Shown here: positions 8,782-17,917 of the stretch, piece after piece
Layout of the letters: each line of letters begins with the position of its first letter
How positions within the stretch are numbered: the stretch's first letter is position 1
NCBI GenBank assembly: GCA_035294305.1
Contig: DATGLD010000033.1
Span: 18,470 to 82,469 of the forward strand
Source of the DNA: DASRBN01 sp035294305
GTDB lineage: Bacteria > Chloroflexota > Ktedonobacteria > Ktedonobacterales > Ktedonobacteraceae
Direction: 5' to 3'
DNA length: 64,000 nt
Notes under the pieces: generated by a model
Database searches by the model: none
Told to the model about the DNA's origin: nothing
What the model saw: only the letters and a program-made list of their open reading frames with translations
Made by a program: the position numbers and the translations under genes

Positions 8782-9756
8782 TTACACTTTCTCCGGAGTC
8801 TGCTGACCCAGGAGGCCGGAGGGACGAAAGACCAGGATCAAGATCAGGATTGCGAAAATGATGGCGGTCGCCCAGGCGCCACCACCATGTGGCAGGCCTA
8901 ATCCATGAGAACTTGGATTGTTAGAATCGGGTATGAGATTGACCAGCGATTGTACCAGGCCAATCACAAGCCCGCCGAGCATTGCACCATAGAGGTTGCC
9001 GATGCCACCCAGCACGGCAGCAGTAAAGGCGATCAGGCCCAGATCGAAACCGATTGTGAAGGTCGTAACCGGGAATTTCAACAGGTAGATAAAACCGGCG
9101 GCGCCTGCCAGCCCAGTACCGACCAGGAACGTGAACGAAATAATAAAATCAACATTGACGCCCATTAATGCAGCCGCCTCGCGATCCTGCGCGACTGCAC
9201 GCATAGCACGACCAAGACGGGTACTATTGACCATCCATTGCAAGCCGACCATCAATAGTATAGAGACCACGACGACAACGATATCAACCACCTGGATAGA
9301 TATCGGGCCGATGTAGAAAACTGCGCCCGCGCCGAAAATTTGAGGTGGGGAGATGGGGCTAAGGCCTTTCCAGAGCTTTCCAATATCTTCCAGGATCAAA
9401 GATACACCAATAGCGGAAATCAGGGGGGCCAGGCGCGGGGCATTACGCAGCGGACGATAGGCAACCCTCTCGATCACAACACCTAAAATAGCGCACAAGA
9501 TCATCGAGGCAAAAAAAGCTACCAGTATTGCGGCAATCAGTGTGCCATTTACAGTAGGATCATCAGTAACGTTAAATGCCTGGAGAATGGTTATCGTGAT
9601 GAAGGTACCAATCATGAAGATGTCGCCATGCGCGAAATTAATCAGTTCGATGATGCCATAGACCATCGTATATCCAAGAGCGATGAGCGCATAGATCGCG
9701 CCTCCGGAAAGGCCTACTATCAGTAACTGCACAAAGAGCGTCATAGTATGCGGCAA
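8782..9756 (-). CDS. livH: Branched-chain amino acid ABC transporter permease LivH
   Basis: A 324-residue membrane protein with about eight hydrophobic segments. Typical LivH features are the N-terminal GLSGGAIYALIALGYTMVYG, the segment INFAHGDIFMIG, the RVAYRPLRNAPRLAPLISAIGVSL loop, and STRLGRAMRAVAQDREAAALMGVN, the loop that contacts the ATPases. Second gene of the operon, downstream of livK across a 185-nt gap that holds a strong stem-loop (9825-9858). Confidence 0.93.
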   Translation of the reverse strand: MPHTMTLFVQLLIVGLSGGAIYALIALGYTMVYGIIELINFAHGDIFMIGTFITITILQAFNVTDDPTVNGTLIAAILVAFFASMILCAILGVVIERVAYRPLRNAPRLAPLISAIGVSLILEDIGKLWKGLSPISPPQIFGAGAVFYIGPISIQVVDIVVVVVSILLMVGLQWMVNSTRLGRAMRAVAQDREAAALMGVNVDFIISFTFLVGTGLAGAAGFIYLLKFPVTTFTIGFDLGLIAFTAAVLGGIGNLYGAMLGGLVIGLVQSLVNLIPDSNNPSSHGLGLPHGGGAWATAIIFAILILILVFRPSGLLGQQTPEKV

Positions 9757-9824
9757 CCCTCCTTCCCGCGAGTTAAGATGGAATCGGGAGTAATTATATC
9801 ATTCAGGAAATGAATAGCAAGCAA

Positions 9825-9858
9825 GGGAGTCGTCAACGGGAGTATGAAGACGACCCCC
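9825..9858 (-). promoter_or_regulatory. Stem-loop in livK-livH intergenic region
   Basis: Read on the minus strand, GGGGGTCGTC pairs over ten positions (one G-U) with GACGACTCCC, leaving a 14-nt loop. There is no T-run after it, so it is not a classical terminator. Hairpins directly after binding-protein genes of ABC operons are known to protect the upstream mRNA and reduce downstream expression, giving more binding protein than permease. That role is inferred here. Confidence 0.55.
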
Positions 9859-9941
9859 TTTCATGCTTTCCTTGCCGGATGCAGCGACCCGCGAGGCCTG
9901 TTCGCAGTCAGGCCGCTGATACCATTTACCCGGAAGACAGC

Positions 9942-11270
9942 TTACGGCAGCGTTTCTGCGGTCACATACTTCCAACCAGGTGAACCATTGACATCGGCCA
10001 ACTGGTAGATCGAAATGGTCTTGTTGGTCGTATCGCCGTTCTGATCAAAGGACTGGTGACCCGTGACCCCGTTGTAATCGGTCTTGGCCACCTGATCGAT
10101 GACGGCCTGCCGGAACGTCTGGGCCGCGGCCGCATCGCTCGAACTGGTCGGGGGCTTGGCGCCACTGGCAATAGCCGCCTTGATCGCCAGGATCAGGATC
10201 TGAGCGCAGTCATAACCACTGGCACTATAGGCTCCCAACGCCCCATACTTGGCCTGGTACTGCTGGATGAAGTTGGCCGCCGACGGCACTTTGGTAACAT
10301 CGACCGCTGCCACTGTACTGAAGACGGGGCCACCCGTCTTGGTGCCAATAGCCGTCGCGAAGGCGCTATCCTGGATGCCATCACCACCAGCAAATGGAGT
10401 GTTGGTCAGGCCAGGGGTAGTGGCCATCTGCTTGCGGATCTGCAAACCACCATTGGCCTCCACGCCAGCAAAGTAGATCACATCGGGTTTTGAGGCCGCG
10501 ATCTTGGTCAATTCACCGGTGTAGTCGGTGGTACTCTTGATACTGTCGTGACCCAGGAGTTTTCCACCGTCGGCCTGCCACTCTTTGATGAACTGGGTGG
10601 CCAATCCGACGCCATAGGTCTCGGTATCATCGATCACATAGGCGGTCTTGTAGCCCTGCGTCTTGTACAGGAAATCCGCTCCGACTGCGCCCTGGTGATT
10701 ATCGGTGGTAGCGATACGGAAGTAGGTGACCTTCCCGGTCGGCCGCAAAGTAGAGAGCATATCATTAGCGCCAGTGCAACCGGTATCCGGGCTATCCTGC
10801 GTCAGGCAGGTGTTGGTATTCGATGGGCTAATGAGCACGATAGGGGCTTCATTGGCAATCGGCATTTCGGACTGGGCCACGCTACTGTTGAACGGGCCGA
10901 TGATGCCAGCGACTTCGGCATCACCGATCAGTTTGGTGACGTTGGCAGCGCCTACTGCCGGGTCATGCACGCCGCTGGCTCCCACATCATCTTGCGGATC
11001 GAAGACCAGCGTATAGCCGGGGATGGTATGGTTGGCATTGGCCTGATCAACGGCCAGGTGCGCGCCATTCTCGGCCGGTTTGCCGTCGGTAGCTTCTGCC
11101 CCACTCACCGGCAGATCGGTGGCAATTTTAATGATTCCGCCAGAGGTAGTGCCTCCACCACTCGTTCCACTCCCTCCAGTCGTTCCCGTGCCGCCGCACG
11201 CCACGAGAATTGCTAGCAACAAGGGAATTCCCAATGTCAAGGCAAAAATACGTGACCAACTTCTCTTCAT
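9942..11270 (-). CDS. livK: Branched-chain amino acid-binding lipoprotein LivK-like
   Basis: Extracytoplasmic solute-binding protein of 442 residues. The start MKRSWSRIF leads into a hydrophobic stretch and the lipobox AILVAC, so Cys25 should be lipidated; a Gly/Ser/Thr-rich tether follows. The mature domain reads IIKIATDLPVSGAEATDGKPAENGAHLAVDQ in the manner of type I periplasmic binding proteins, with VAGIIGPFNSSVAQSEMPIANEAPIVLISPS and the second lobe YKTAYVIDDTETYGVGLATQF. First gene of the liv operon. AAGGAGG lies 12 nt before the ATG. The specific ligand cannot be fixed from sequence; Leu/Ile/Val or other amino acids or amides are possible. Confidence 0.92.
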   Translation of the reverse strand: MKRSWSRIFALTLGIPLLLAILVACGGTGTTGGSGTSGGGTTSGGIIKIATDLPVSGAEATDGKPAENGAHLAVDQANANHTIPGYTLVFDPQDDVGASGVHDPAVGAANVTKLIGDAEVAGIIGPFNSSVAQSEMPIANEAPIVLISPSNTNTCLTQDSPDTGCTGANDMLSTLRPTGKVTYFRIATTDNHQGAVGADFLYKTQGYKTAYVIDDTETYGVGLATQFIKEWQADGGKLLGHDSIKSTTDYTGELTKIAASKPDVIYFAGVEANGGLQIRKQMATTPGLTNTPFAGGDGIQDSAFATAIGTKTGGPVFSTVAAVDVTKVPSAANFIQQYQAKYGALGAYSASGYDCAQILILAIKAAIASGAKPPTSSSDAAAAQTFRQAVIDQVAKTDYNGVTGHQSFDQNGDTTNKTISIYQLADVNGSPGWKYVTAETLP

Positions 11271-11515
11271 GATCGTAGTCAGCCTCCTTCAACAATACGA
11301 AATATGGACTCATAAGTCTTTAGAAAGGACCAGTTCTCAGAACTGGGAATCCCTTCCTACGATTAAGTACGTCAGCTTTTCAGCAAATCTCACCAAATTG
11401 AGCTAATTACAGATCAGATTATTCCCGATTGCTTTGCTTTCAAGACGACGGTTCGTGAGTTCATACTGGAATTCTGATTTCCCCTACAAATAGGGAAAAG
11501 ACGGGGTAATAATTT
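11271..11515 (-). promoter_or_regulatory. Long structured 5' leader of the liv operon
   Basis: From the predicted start site near 11515 to livK there are about 245 untranslated nt. A two-part stem lies at 11322-11358: CCAGTTC-TGA-GAACTGG (7 bp, 3-nt loop) inside an outer 7-bp helix AGGAAGG/CCTTTCT with one G-U pair and a small asymmetric internal loop. No T-box motif and no run of leucine/isoleucine/valine codons in a leader ORF was recognised. Together with the promoter at 11522-11550 this accounts for the gap between livK and coaE. Confidence 0.45.
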
Positions 11516-11521
11516 GGAGAG

Positions 11522-11550
11522 ATTATACGCATCCTGGCATATGATGTCAA
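11522..11550 (-). promoter_or_regulatory. Consensus sigma-70 promoter for liv operon
   Basis: On the minus strand TTGACA (11550-11545), a 17-nt spacer and TATAAT (11527-11522) match the housekeeping consensus at all twelve positions with optimal spacing. It points at livK and lies just past the 3' end of coaE. Start of transcription is expected near 11515. Confidence 0.8.
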
Positions 11551-11601
11551 TAGTTTATGCTCAACTTCGCCAAATTACCGGCAAATATTTTTCGTTACAT
11601 T

Positions 11602-12207
11602 CTACGCCGGGAAACGATTGAGGAAGCGTTCAAATGCGGCAGCTACCTGGCGCTGCGTTTCCTCTAATGAACCGCTGTTATCAATCACTTCATCGACCAG
11701 GCGAAGACGGGCGTCAACAGAAGGCTGCGCCCGAATGCGTGCCCAGGCCTCCTCTTCACTCAGAGCATTGCGGGCCATTAAGCGCGCCAGTTCTTGTTCC
11801 TCGGAGCAGATAATCAACCATTTACTCTGGCATAAGGCGCCTGAGCCTCCCTCCAGCAACTTCACTGCATCGATGACCGCGATGCCAGAAGGGCCGACCG
11901 TGGCTAATTCATTCAGCAATGCCTGCCCCACCGCCGGATGCACTATCGCTTCCAGGCGGCGCATGGCTCCAGCATCGTGAAACACGATCGTTGCTAATGC
12001 CTTGCGATCAATGCTCCCGCCAGCAGCAACAACCCCGGGACCGAATGCCTGGGCAACCTTTACTGCTACTGGTTGGTCTTTCAGGTAGAGTTGGTGGACA
12101 AGCGCGTCGGCATCGATATAGCGCGCGGCTCCCAATTCCAGCAGCATTTTCCCAACGGCAGTCTTGCCACAGGCAATATTGCCGGTTATTCCAATAATTC
12201 GCGGCAT
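11602..12207 (-). CDS. coaE: Dephospho-CoA kinase
   Basis: A 201-residue P-loop kinase that phosphorylates the 3'-OH of dephospho-CoA, the last step of CoA synthesis. It begins MPRIIGITGNIACGKT, where the family usually has GxxGSGKS; Ala-Cys replace the usual residues but Gly-Lys-Thr is kept. YIDADALVHQLY is the CoaE DAD motif, and AIVHPAVGQAL, SIDRKALATIVF (family: iDR..Lg.ivF) and the ARIRAQ lid with DEVIDNSG near the C-terminus are all typical. Family length is about 200 residues, so it is complete. Divergent from the caspase gene. Confidence 0.93.
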   Translation of the reverse strand: MPRIIGITGNIACGKTAVGKMLLELGAARYIDADALVHQLYLKDQPVAVKVAQAFGPGVVAAGGSIDRKALATIVFHDAGAMRRLEAIVHPAVGQALLNELATVGPSGIAVIDAVKLLEGGSGALCQSKWLIICSEEQELARLMARNALSEEEAWARIRAQPSVDARLRLVDEVIDNSGSLEETQRQVAAAFERFLNRFPA

Positions 12208-12388
12208 ATCTCTTCTATTCCTTAGATTACTTCCAGGTCGCCCTCTGTGGAGGCCAACTGAACGTTTTGATACGCTTTGAATACCACAAAAGTACTTGTT
12301 TTTGCGTTTTCAGTTCCATATTCTCTGCTACGTATCGTACAATACCTCAAGGATACTTGCAATGCTTAGGCTCTAAGGAGAAACAGAG

Positions 12389-14170
12389 TTGGCCAGACGC
12401 CTGGGGCTCATTATCGGAATCAATCAGTATCAAGATACTGCGTTTCGACCTTTGCAATTTGCCGAAACCGATGCTAAAGCGCTGGCTCAATGGCTGGTGA
12501 ATGTTCGAGGTGGCAAATGGCTCCCGTCCGATGTACAGCTTGTACTCGGCTCACAGGCCACACGCGAATTAACCGAATCATTGCTTATACAAGTCTGCCT
12601 CAATGAGGCCATGCCCGGCGACCTCATCCTGATCTACTTCGCCGGTCATGCGTTCGTCGATGATTTCAGGAAAGAGGGCTACCTTGCTTTAGCAAATACC
12701 CGTTACCAACAGCCAGATACCGGCCTGCACCTCTATTCCCTGGTTAGAAATATTATCGCCGCCAGTCGCGCCGCTCAAATATTGTTGGTACTCGATTGTT
12801 TCCAGACGGGCCCTGCCTGGAACTCGCTGCGTGCTTCTCCTTTTGACTTCAAGCCGCTGCTTGGTCACTCACTATTGAATGGACTGCAACAGGTACAGGG
12901 CCGATTGCTCTACTGTTCTTGTCGAGGAAACGAATCTGTGCCAGAGGTGGGTGGAAAAAACCTAGGCATCCTGATGCACAGTGCAATAGTTGGTCTCAGT
13001 GGTCCGGCTGCCGACCCTGCTACCGGCCAGGTCACACTGCAAAGGCTGCATACATTTCTGTCGAGTTCTCTCAGCCCGCAATATTCGCCCCAGGTATTTG
13101 GTCAAGAACAGCGTCCAATCGTCCTGGTAGGCGATCTCCCTACACTTACCGGCAGCAAGCAAAATGGTTATGAGCCTGTCGCTGCCCCTCCGCCAAGCCC
13201 CGCCGGAACAACTCCTTTTCAGGCAAGCAACAACTCACCATGGCAACAATCTCCCCAGAACAGGGCATCAACTGCTACCGCAACAAGGCAAATGTCACCC
13301 ACAACTTCTGGACAACTGGCGCTCTCAGTCTTAGAGAGAAATCGTCAACAGCAGTGTATGATGCTCCTGAACCAGGCTCGCCAGCTTGTACAGATGCATA
13401 ATCTTACCGAAGCATTAAATATCGTAAATCAGGTTTTGCAAATCTCACCAACGCTTAGTGACGCGCTTATTCTCAAAGGGCAGATTTTAGGCACTGCGGG
13501 CCAGTTCCAGGAGGCGCTTGCCGCTATTAAACACTCGTTACAATCAGAGCCTAACAATGCGCTGGCATGGAGCATGCAGGCGGCCTTATTAGCCAACCTG
13601 GGCGAGTTTCAGGAGGCCTTAACTTCGGTTGAGCGCTCGCTTGCCATCGACCCCAACAATCCGGAGACACGCGCCGTCAAGGAAACCATCCTGACAAGAC
13701 AGCAACTCGTCGAACAGAGCCAGAAGCTGCAAGCGGCTTACGCTCGTCCACGTGACAATGCCGCATCCTTCTTGCTTAGCGCCTGCCTGCAAATTTTTGC
13801 TCTCGCCGTTGGCGCAATTGGCATCTCGCTGCTGCTTGTGGAACCACAGCTCGCTATTATTATTGCTTTCGTGCTGGGAAGTTTAGGTTTATCCATTCTG
13901 TGTGTGAACGCGGCGCGAGGAGCATATCTCTACGGATTTTCACGTCTGCTGATTACGTTCATTACCAGCCTGATGGCCGCCGGCATCATTGGCGCACTCT
14001 ATAAATTTGGCTATAACTGGATAGTAAATAGAGTCGTTGCGAATCCTCCACTGATTGTCTCCGTGGTCTTCCTCGCCATGTGGCTGCTGGCAGCGGCAAT
14101 AGTACCTTTTCTGGCAGGCGCCGGCGGATTTATTGCCGGGCTTTTCGCTGGTGTGCGGCGGAAAAATTGA
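12389..14170 (+). CDS. Caspase-like (C14) protease with TPRs and membrane domain
   Basis: TTG 12389 follows CTAAGGAGAAACAGAG, a strong ribosome site, and no ATG is better placed. Of 593 residues, about 1-240 form a caspase-like p20 domain: LGLIIGINQY start, catalytic His87 in YFAGHAF and catalytic Cys137 in VLDCFQTG. A proline/serine/glutamine-rich linker (about 250-300) leads to three TPR units (about 325-430; SDALILKGQILGTAGQFQEAL, NALAWSMQAALLANLGEFQEAL) and then four or five transmembrane helices (about 455-590). The protease domain is therefore tethered to the membrane from the cytoplasm by its C-terminus. Caspase-TPR proteins of this kind are known in Chloroflexota, cyanobacteria and others; substrates are unknown. 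Flanked by unrelated genes, so the partner is not evident. Confidence 0.82.
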   Translation: MARRLGLIIGINQYQDTAFRPLQFAETDAKALAQWLVNVRGGKWLPSDVQLVLGSQATRELTESLLIQVCLNEAMPGDLILIYFAGHAFVDDFRKEGYLALANTRYQQPDTGLHLYSLVRNIIAASRAAQILLVLDCFQTGPAWNSLRASPFDFKPLLGHSLLNGLQQVQGRLLYCSCRGNESVPEVGGKNLGILMHSAIVGLSGPAADPATGQVTLQRLHTFLSSSLSPQYSPQVFGQEQRPIVLVGDLPTLTGSKQNGYEPVAAPPPSPAGTTPFQASNNSPWQQSPQNRASTATATRQMSPTTSGQLALSVLERNRQQQCMMLLNQARQLVQMHNLTEALNIVNQVLQISPTLSDALILKGQILGTAGQFQEALAAIKHSLQSEPNNALAWSMQAALLANLGEFQEALTSVERSLAIDPNNPETRAVKETILTRQQLVEQSQKLQAAYARPRDNAASFLLSACLQIFALAVGAIGISLLLVEPQLAIIIAFVLGSLGLSILCVNAARGAYLYGFSRLLITFITSLMAAGIIGALYKFGYNWIVNRVVANPPLIVSVVFLAMWLLAAAIVPFLAGAGGFIAGLFAGVRRKN

Positions 14171-14182
14171 GAAAATGCTTCT

Positions 14183-16135
14183 TCACACCTCGGCCAGCTG
14201 TTCCCATTCAGCCAGCAGCTTCTCAACCTCTTCCTTAGCCTGTTCGTAATCAGCTGCCAGCTTCGTCAGTTGGGCGGCATCCCCGTGCAGAGCCGCCTCA
14301 GCAAGCTCATTTTCTACTGCTCTCACACGAGCCTCAGCTTTTTCGATATCCCGTTCAACATCCTCGACTGTACGCACCTTGATTTTCGGCCCTTTCCTGG
14401 CGGCCGGTTTAGAGGCGAGAGCAGGCGATGGCAGGGGCTTAACAACTGTTGCGGAGGCCCTCCCATCATTCTGTGCCGCGGCAGGAATATCGAGCACCAG
14501 GGGCCGCTTGCGCGTGCGATATTCCGTGTAGTTGCCCAGGTAGGGTATCAATACACCGTCCTCAATCACCCAGACTTTGGTTGCCAGGCTGTCGATAAAG
14601 TAGCGGTCATGGGAGACAAAGAGCAGCGTCCCCTCGAATTCGCCCAGGATTTCCTCGAGAAACTGGCGCGATTGCAGGTCAAGATGGTTCGTTGGCTCGT
14701 CTAATACCAGAAAATTAGAACCCTGCAGTGTCAACTTAGCCAGCGCCACACGGCTGCGCTCGCCACCACTTAGCGTGCCGATAGGTTTAAACACGTCGTC
14801 TCCGCTGAAGAGAAAACGTCCCAGGAAGCTGCGCGCACCATCTTCGCTCAATACGCTCACCTGGCGGATTTCGTCCAGGATAGTGCGATTGGGATTTAAC
14901 CCGCCATGGGTCTGCGAATAATAGCCGATGCGCACATTATGGCCAATGTTGACCTGCCCGCTGGCAGGCTGGAGCTCTCCAATGATCGTGCGCAAAAGAG
15001 TCGTCTTGCCCGCGCCATTCGGCCCAAGCAGCCCGACACGATCACCACGCAAAAGCTCCAGGTCGGCAACACGCACCAGCACCTTCGGCTCTTGCAATCC
15101 ACCCCCCGCATTCGCGGCGGTGTATCCCACCACGAGTTTCTGAGTAGAAAGCACCATCTGACCGCTATCCACAACGGGGCTGAACTCGAAATGCATCTCT
15201 GGAAAATCCTGGGGTCGCTCGACACGTTCAAGGCGGTCAAGCAGTTTCTGGCGCCCGCGCGCTTCACGACTGCGCTGGCCTGCCTTGTAACGACGAATAA
15301 ACTCCTCTGTGTGAGCGATATGCGCCTGCTGCGCCTCGTATTCGCGCATCCGGCGCTCCATGCGCTCCTCTCGTAGGTGGAGATATTTTGTATAATTGCC
15401 AGGATACTCTTCGATGCGACCAAAAGCCATCTCGATGGTGCGCGAGACGACTTTGTCGAGGAAGTAACGATCATGCGCGACGATAACCATGGCGCCGTTC
15501 CAGCCGTTCAGGTAGGTCTCTAGCCATTCGAGGGCCATCAGGTCAAGATGGTTCGTCGGCTCATCGAGCAGTAACAGGTCAGGCTCCTGCAAGAGCAGTT
15601 TGCCGAGAGCCGCCCGCGTCTGCTGCCCACCACTGAGTTGCTCCACCGGAGCTTCCTGTTGCTCTCGCGAAAATCCCAATCCATCAAGCACCTGGTCAAT
15701 ACGATTTTCGTAGGTATAGCCACCCGCGTGTTCAAAGCGCATCTGCAATTCATCATAGCGTTGCAAAAGCTGGTCATGCGTTGTGGTACCAGCCTGGTCA
15801 GAGGGGCTACTCAGCGCAATGGCCAGTTCATTCAGTTCCCGTTCCCAGGCTCGCACCTCCGCAAAGACGGTGAGCATCTCTTCCCGTAGTGTATTTTGAG
15901 GATGAAAATCTGTGAGCTGTCTCAGATAGCCGGTGCGAGTATTACGAGCGATAGATATTGTGCCCTCGTCAGGCTCTTCGTAACCGGCAAGGAGATTGAG
16001 TAGCGTTGTTTTGCCGGCGCCATTGGGGCCTACAAGTCCAATACGATCATGCTCATCAATTTGAAAACTCACGCCAGAAAAGATGAGTTCAGACCCAAAC
16101 GACTTCCCCACCTGCGTTACATTCACAATTGGCAT
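14183..16135 (-). CDS. ABC-F family ATPase
   Basis: Start ATG 16135 is chosen over 16156 because GGTGGATTGCT precedes it. The 650-residue protein has two ABC domains and no membrane segment. Domain 1: GPNGAGKTT, LSGGQQTRAALGK, LLLDEPTNHLD. Domain 2: GPNGAGKTT, LSGGERSRVALAK, LVLDEPTNHLD. Between them is the charged ABC-F linker (YLHLREERMERRMREYEAQQAH). A C-terminal coiled coil (about 600-650; VEDVERDIEKAEARVRAVENEL) resembles the Uup/YfmR type. ABC-F proteins act on ribosomes as translation factors or give antibiotic protection; which applies here is not shown. Confidence 0.9.
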   Translation of the reverse strand: MPIVNVTQVGKSFGSELIFSGVSFQIDEHDRIGLVGPNGAGKTTLLNLLAGYEEPDEGTISIARNTRTGYLRQLTDFHPQNTLREEMLTVFAEVRAWERELNELAIALSSPSDQAGTTTHDQLLQRYDELQMRFEHAGGYTYENRIDQVLDGLGFSREQQEAPVEQLSGGQQTRAALGKLLLQEPDLLLLDEPTNHLDLMALEWLETYLNGWNGAMVIVAHDRYFLDKVVSRTIEMAFGRIEEYPGNYTKYLHLREERMERRMREYEAQQAHIAHTEEFIRRYKAGQRSREARGRQKLLDRLERVERPQDFPEMHFEFSPVVDSGQMVLSTQKLVVGYTAANAGGGLQEPKVLVRVADLELLRGDRVGLLGPNGAGKTTLLRTIIGELQPASGQVNIGHNVRIGYYSQTHGGLNPNRTILDEIRQVSVLSEDGARSFLGRFLFSGDDVFKPIGTLSGGERSRVALAKLTLQGSNFLVLDEPTNHLDLQSRQFLEEILGEFEGTLLFVSHDRYFIDSLATKVWVIEDGVLIPYLGNYTEYRTRKRPLVLDIPAAAQNDGRASATVVKPLPSPALASKPAARKGPKIKVRTVEDVERDIEKAEARVRAVENELAEAALHGDAAQLTKLAADYEQAKEEVEKLLAEWEQLAEV

Positions 16136-16260
16136 AGCAATCCACCCGGTGATCATTAAAAATTGAGTATATCATTTGCAAGGGACAGGGTATCATAACC
16201 TGTTAGCGAGCGCAAGTTCGATACGATACACACGCCTCACGATGTCTATGCCCTTTCTTC

Positions 16261-16289
16261 TTGTATTCTCTCAACTGCTTTGATATACT
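16261..16289 (+). promoter_or_regulatory. Probable promoter of glutamine-synthetase-like gene
   Basis: TTGTAT at 16261-16266 and TATACT at 16284-16289 are separated by 17 nt, a fair sigma-70 match (3 or 4 of 6 and 5 of 6). Transcription would begin near 16296, about 70 nt before the ATG. Confidence 0.5.
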
Positions 16290-16365
16290 ACTGCCAGCAG
16301 ATCGATACTGGTTCTATGGCTCTTTTCCTCTTGCATTACAACGTAGATTAGGAGAAAGCAGACCC

Positions 16366-17727
16366 ATGAATGCTCAAGATGTCGTGCGACACGCAAACGA
16401 GGCAGATCTCCGGCTGGTGCGATTTTTGTATTGTGATAATGGCGGCATTATCCGTGGCAAAGCCACACACGCCGGCAAACTCGCCACACGTATTAGTGAA
16501 GGCATCGGCCAGACGCTTGCAATGCAGGCTTTTACCGGCGTCGAGTCGCTTGCCCCTGTTGAGGGTATGGGGCCGGTTGGCGAGTTCCGCCTGGTCCCTG
16601 ACCCCAATACATTCGTTATCCTACCTTACGTGCCCAGTACCGGCAGCATGATGTGCGACATGATCCGGACAGACGGCAAACCATGGGAGGCATGCCCGCG
16701 TACTTTTCTGAAACGTATGGTAGCACGGCTGGCCGATCAAGGCATGCGCGCCGAGGCCGCTGTCGAGCACGAGTTTTATCTTGCTCGTGAAGAGAACGGT
16801 AAATACGTTCCTGCCGACCACAGCCTTTGCTATAGTAGTATCGGTCTGGACGAACAGGCCGAGCTGATAGACGCTCTTCTAGAGGCACTGGAAAAGCAAG
16901 GCGTCTCCATTGAGCTGTTCCACACAGAGCTCGGCCCCGCGCAGCAGGAGCTCTCTATTCAGCATGCCGATGTCCTGCGGGCGGCGGATAATGTCTGCCT
17001 GGTGCGTGAGACGGCTCGCGGCGTTGCACGCTCGTTCGATTTGCTCGCCACATTCGCCCCCAAGCCTTTCCTCGATCAGGCAGGCAGTGGAGCGCACATC
17101 CACCTGAGCATCTGGGGAACTGGGAGTGAGGAACACCAGCGCAAAAACCTGTTCTACGACCCGCATGCACGCGGCTCGTTGAGTGATTTTGGTAAATATT
17201 TCATCGGCGGCGTTTTACGGCATATTCGCGGGCTGGTTGCCATCACTTGCGGTAGCCCGAACTCCTACCGCCGCCTTCTGCCGCATTTCTGGAGTTCCGC
17301 TTATGGCGCCTATGGCTTCGATAACCGTGAAGGAGCCATCCGCGTGCCATCGGTCTTCTGGGGACGCGAAGCCGATTCGATCAACCTGGAGCTGAAGCCA
17401 TCTGATCACAGTGGCAATCCCTATCTCGCCATGGGCGCACTCATCGCCGCCGGTATGGATGGGGTGCAGAACCAGATCGACCCTGGCGATCCACAGGAGA
17501 TAGATCCCGGAAACTATACCGATGCCGAACGCGAGCAGCGCGGCATCCGTCGTCTTCCCACAACACTCGACGAAGCATTAGACGAACTGGAACGCGATAC
17601 GGTTTTGACGGAAGCGCTCGGCCCGCTGCTAGCAAGTTCCTACATTGCAGTTAAGCGCAACGAAGCCGCGTTTTTCAAAGATAAGACACCTGAGGAAGAG
17701 GCGCTCCAGCACTTTTATAAATATTGA
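16366..17727 (+). CDS. FluG-like glutamine synthetase family enzyme
   Basis: ATG 16366 is preceded by TAGGAG. The 453-residue protein carries the GS fold: N-terminal beta-grasp part (about 1-105) with RFLYCDNGGIIRGKA, then the catalytic domain with Glu in VEHEFYLA, ELGPAQQELSIQHADVLRAADN, the ATP/glutamate motif GSGAHIHLSIW, NSYRRLLPHFW, NREGAIRVP and LKPSDHSGNPYLAMGALIAAG. The adenylylation Tyr loop of classical GlnA is not seen. This pattern fits the FluG / gamma-glutamylamine synthetase branch rather than housekeeping GlnA. An amidohydrolase of the kind fused to GS in fungal FluG lies 2.6 kb downstream on the same strand. The amine acceptor (ammonia, polyamine or other) is unknown. Confidence 0.85.
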   Translation: MNAQDVVRHANEADLRLVRFLYCDNGGIIRGKATHAGKLATRISEGIGQTLAMQAFTGVESLAPVEGMGPVGEFRLVPDPNTFVILPYVPSTGSMMCDMIRTDGKPWEACPRTFLKRMVARLADQGMRAEAAVEHEFYLAREENGKYVPADHSLCYSSIGLDEQAELIDALLEALEKQGVSIELFHTELGPAQQELSIQHADVLRAADNVCLVRETARGVARSFDLLATFAPKPFLDQAGSGAHIHLSIWGTGSEEHQRKNLFYDPHARGSLSDFGKYFIGGVLRHIRGLVAITCGSPNSYRRLLPHFWSSAYGAYGFDNREGAIRVPSVFWGREADSINLELKPSDHSGNPYLAMGALIAAGMDGVQNQIDPGDPQEIDPGNYTDAEREQRGIRRLPTTLDEALDELERDTVLTEALGPLLASSYIAVKRNEAAFFKDKTPEEEALQHFYKY

Positions 17728-17765
17728 TCCCAATTTCGTGCCGGATTGTTCATCTTAAAAACAAG

Positions 17766-17802
17766 AAAAGGCCTGGCATCACCATTGAAGACCAGGCCTT
17801 TT
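17766..17802 (+). terminator. Rho-independent terminator
   Basis: AAAAGGCCTGG at 17766-17776 pairs perfectly with CCAGGCCTTTT at 17792-17802 around a 15-nt loop, followed by CTTT. It lies 39 nt after the GS stop. The A-run on the other side makes it usable from the minus strand too, where the convergent YtxH gene ends. Confidence 0.85.
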
Positions 17803-17830
17803 CTTTACAATCATTTGTAGAGTGCTAACG

Positions 17831-17896
17831 CCCCTGACATTTGCGGGTTTGGCCGCTCTAGCGCTCCCACAAGAAGCAACAGAACCAGGCTCTTCC
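17831..17896 (+). repeat. Dispersed intergenic repeat, copy B
   Basis: This is the second copy of the sequence at 3041-3107, in the same orientation, about 70 percent identical by eye. It fills the gap between the GS terminator and the convergent YtxH gene. Confidence 0.45.
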
Positions 17897-17917
17897 CGTT
17901 TAGGGGATTGCGACTAG

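Noticed and set aside
10548..11216. 222-codon plus-strand frame
   Set aside because: Antisense shadow of the LivK gene, whose domain and lipobox are clear.
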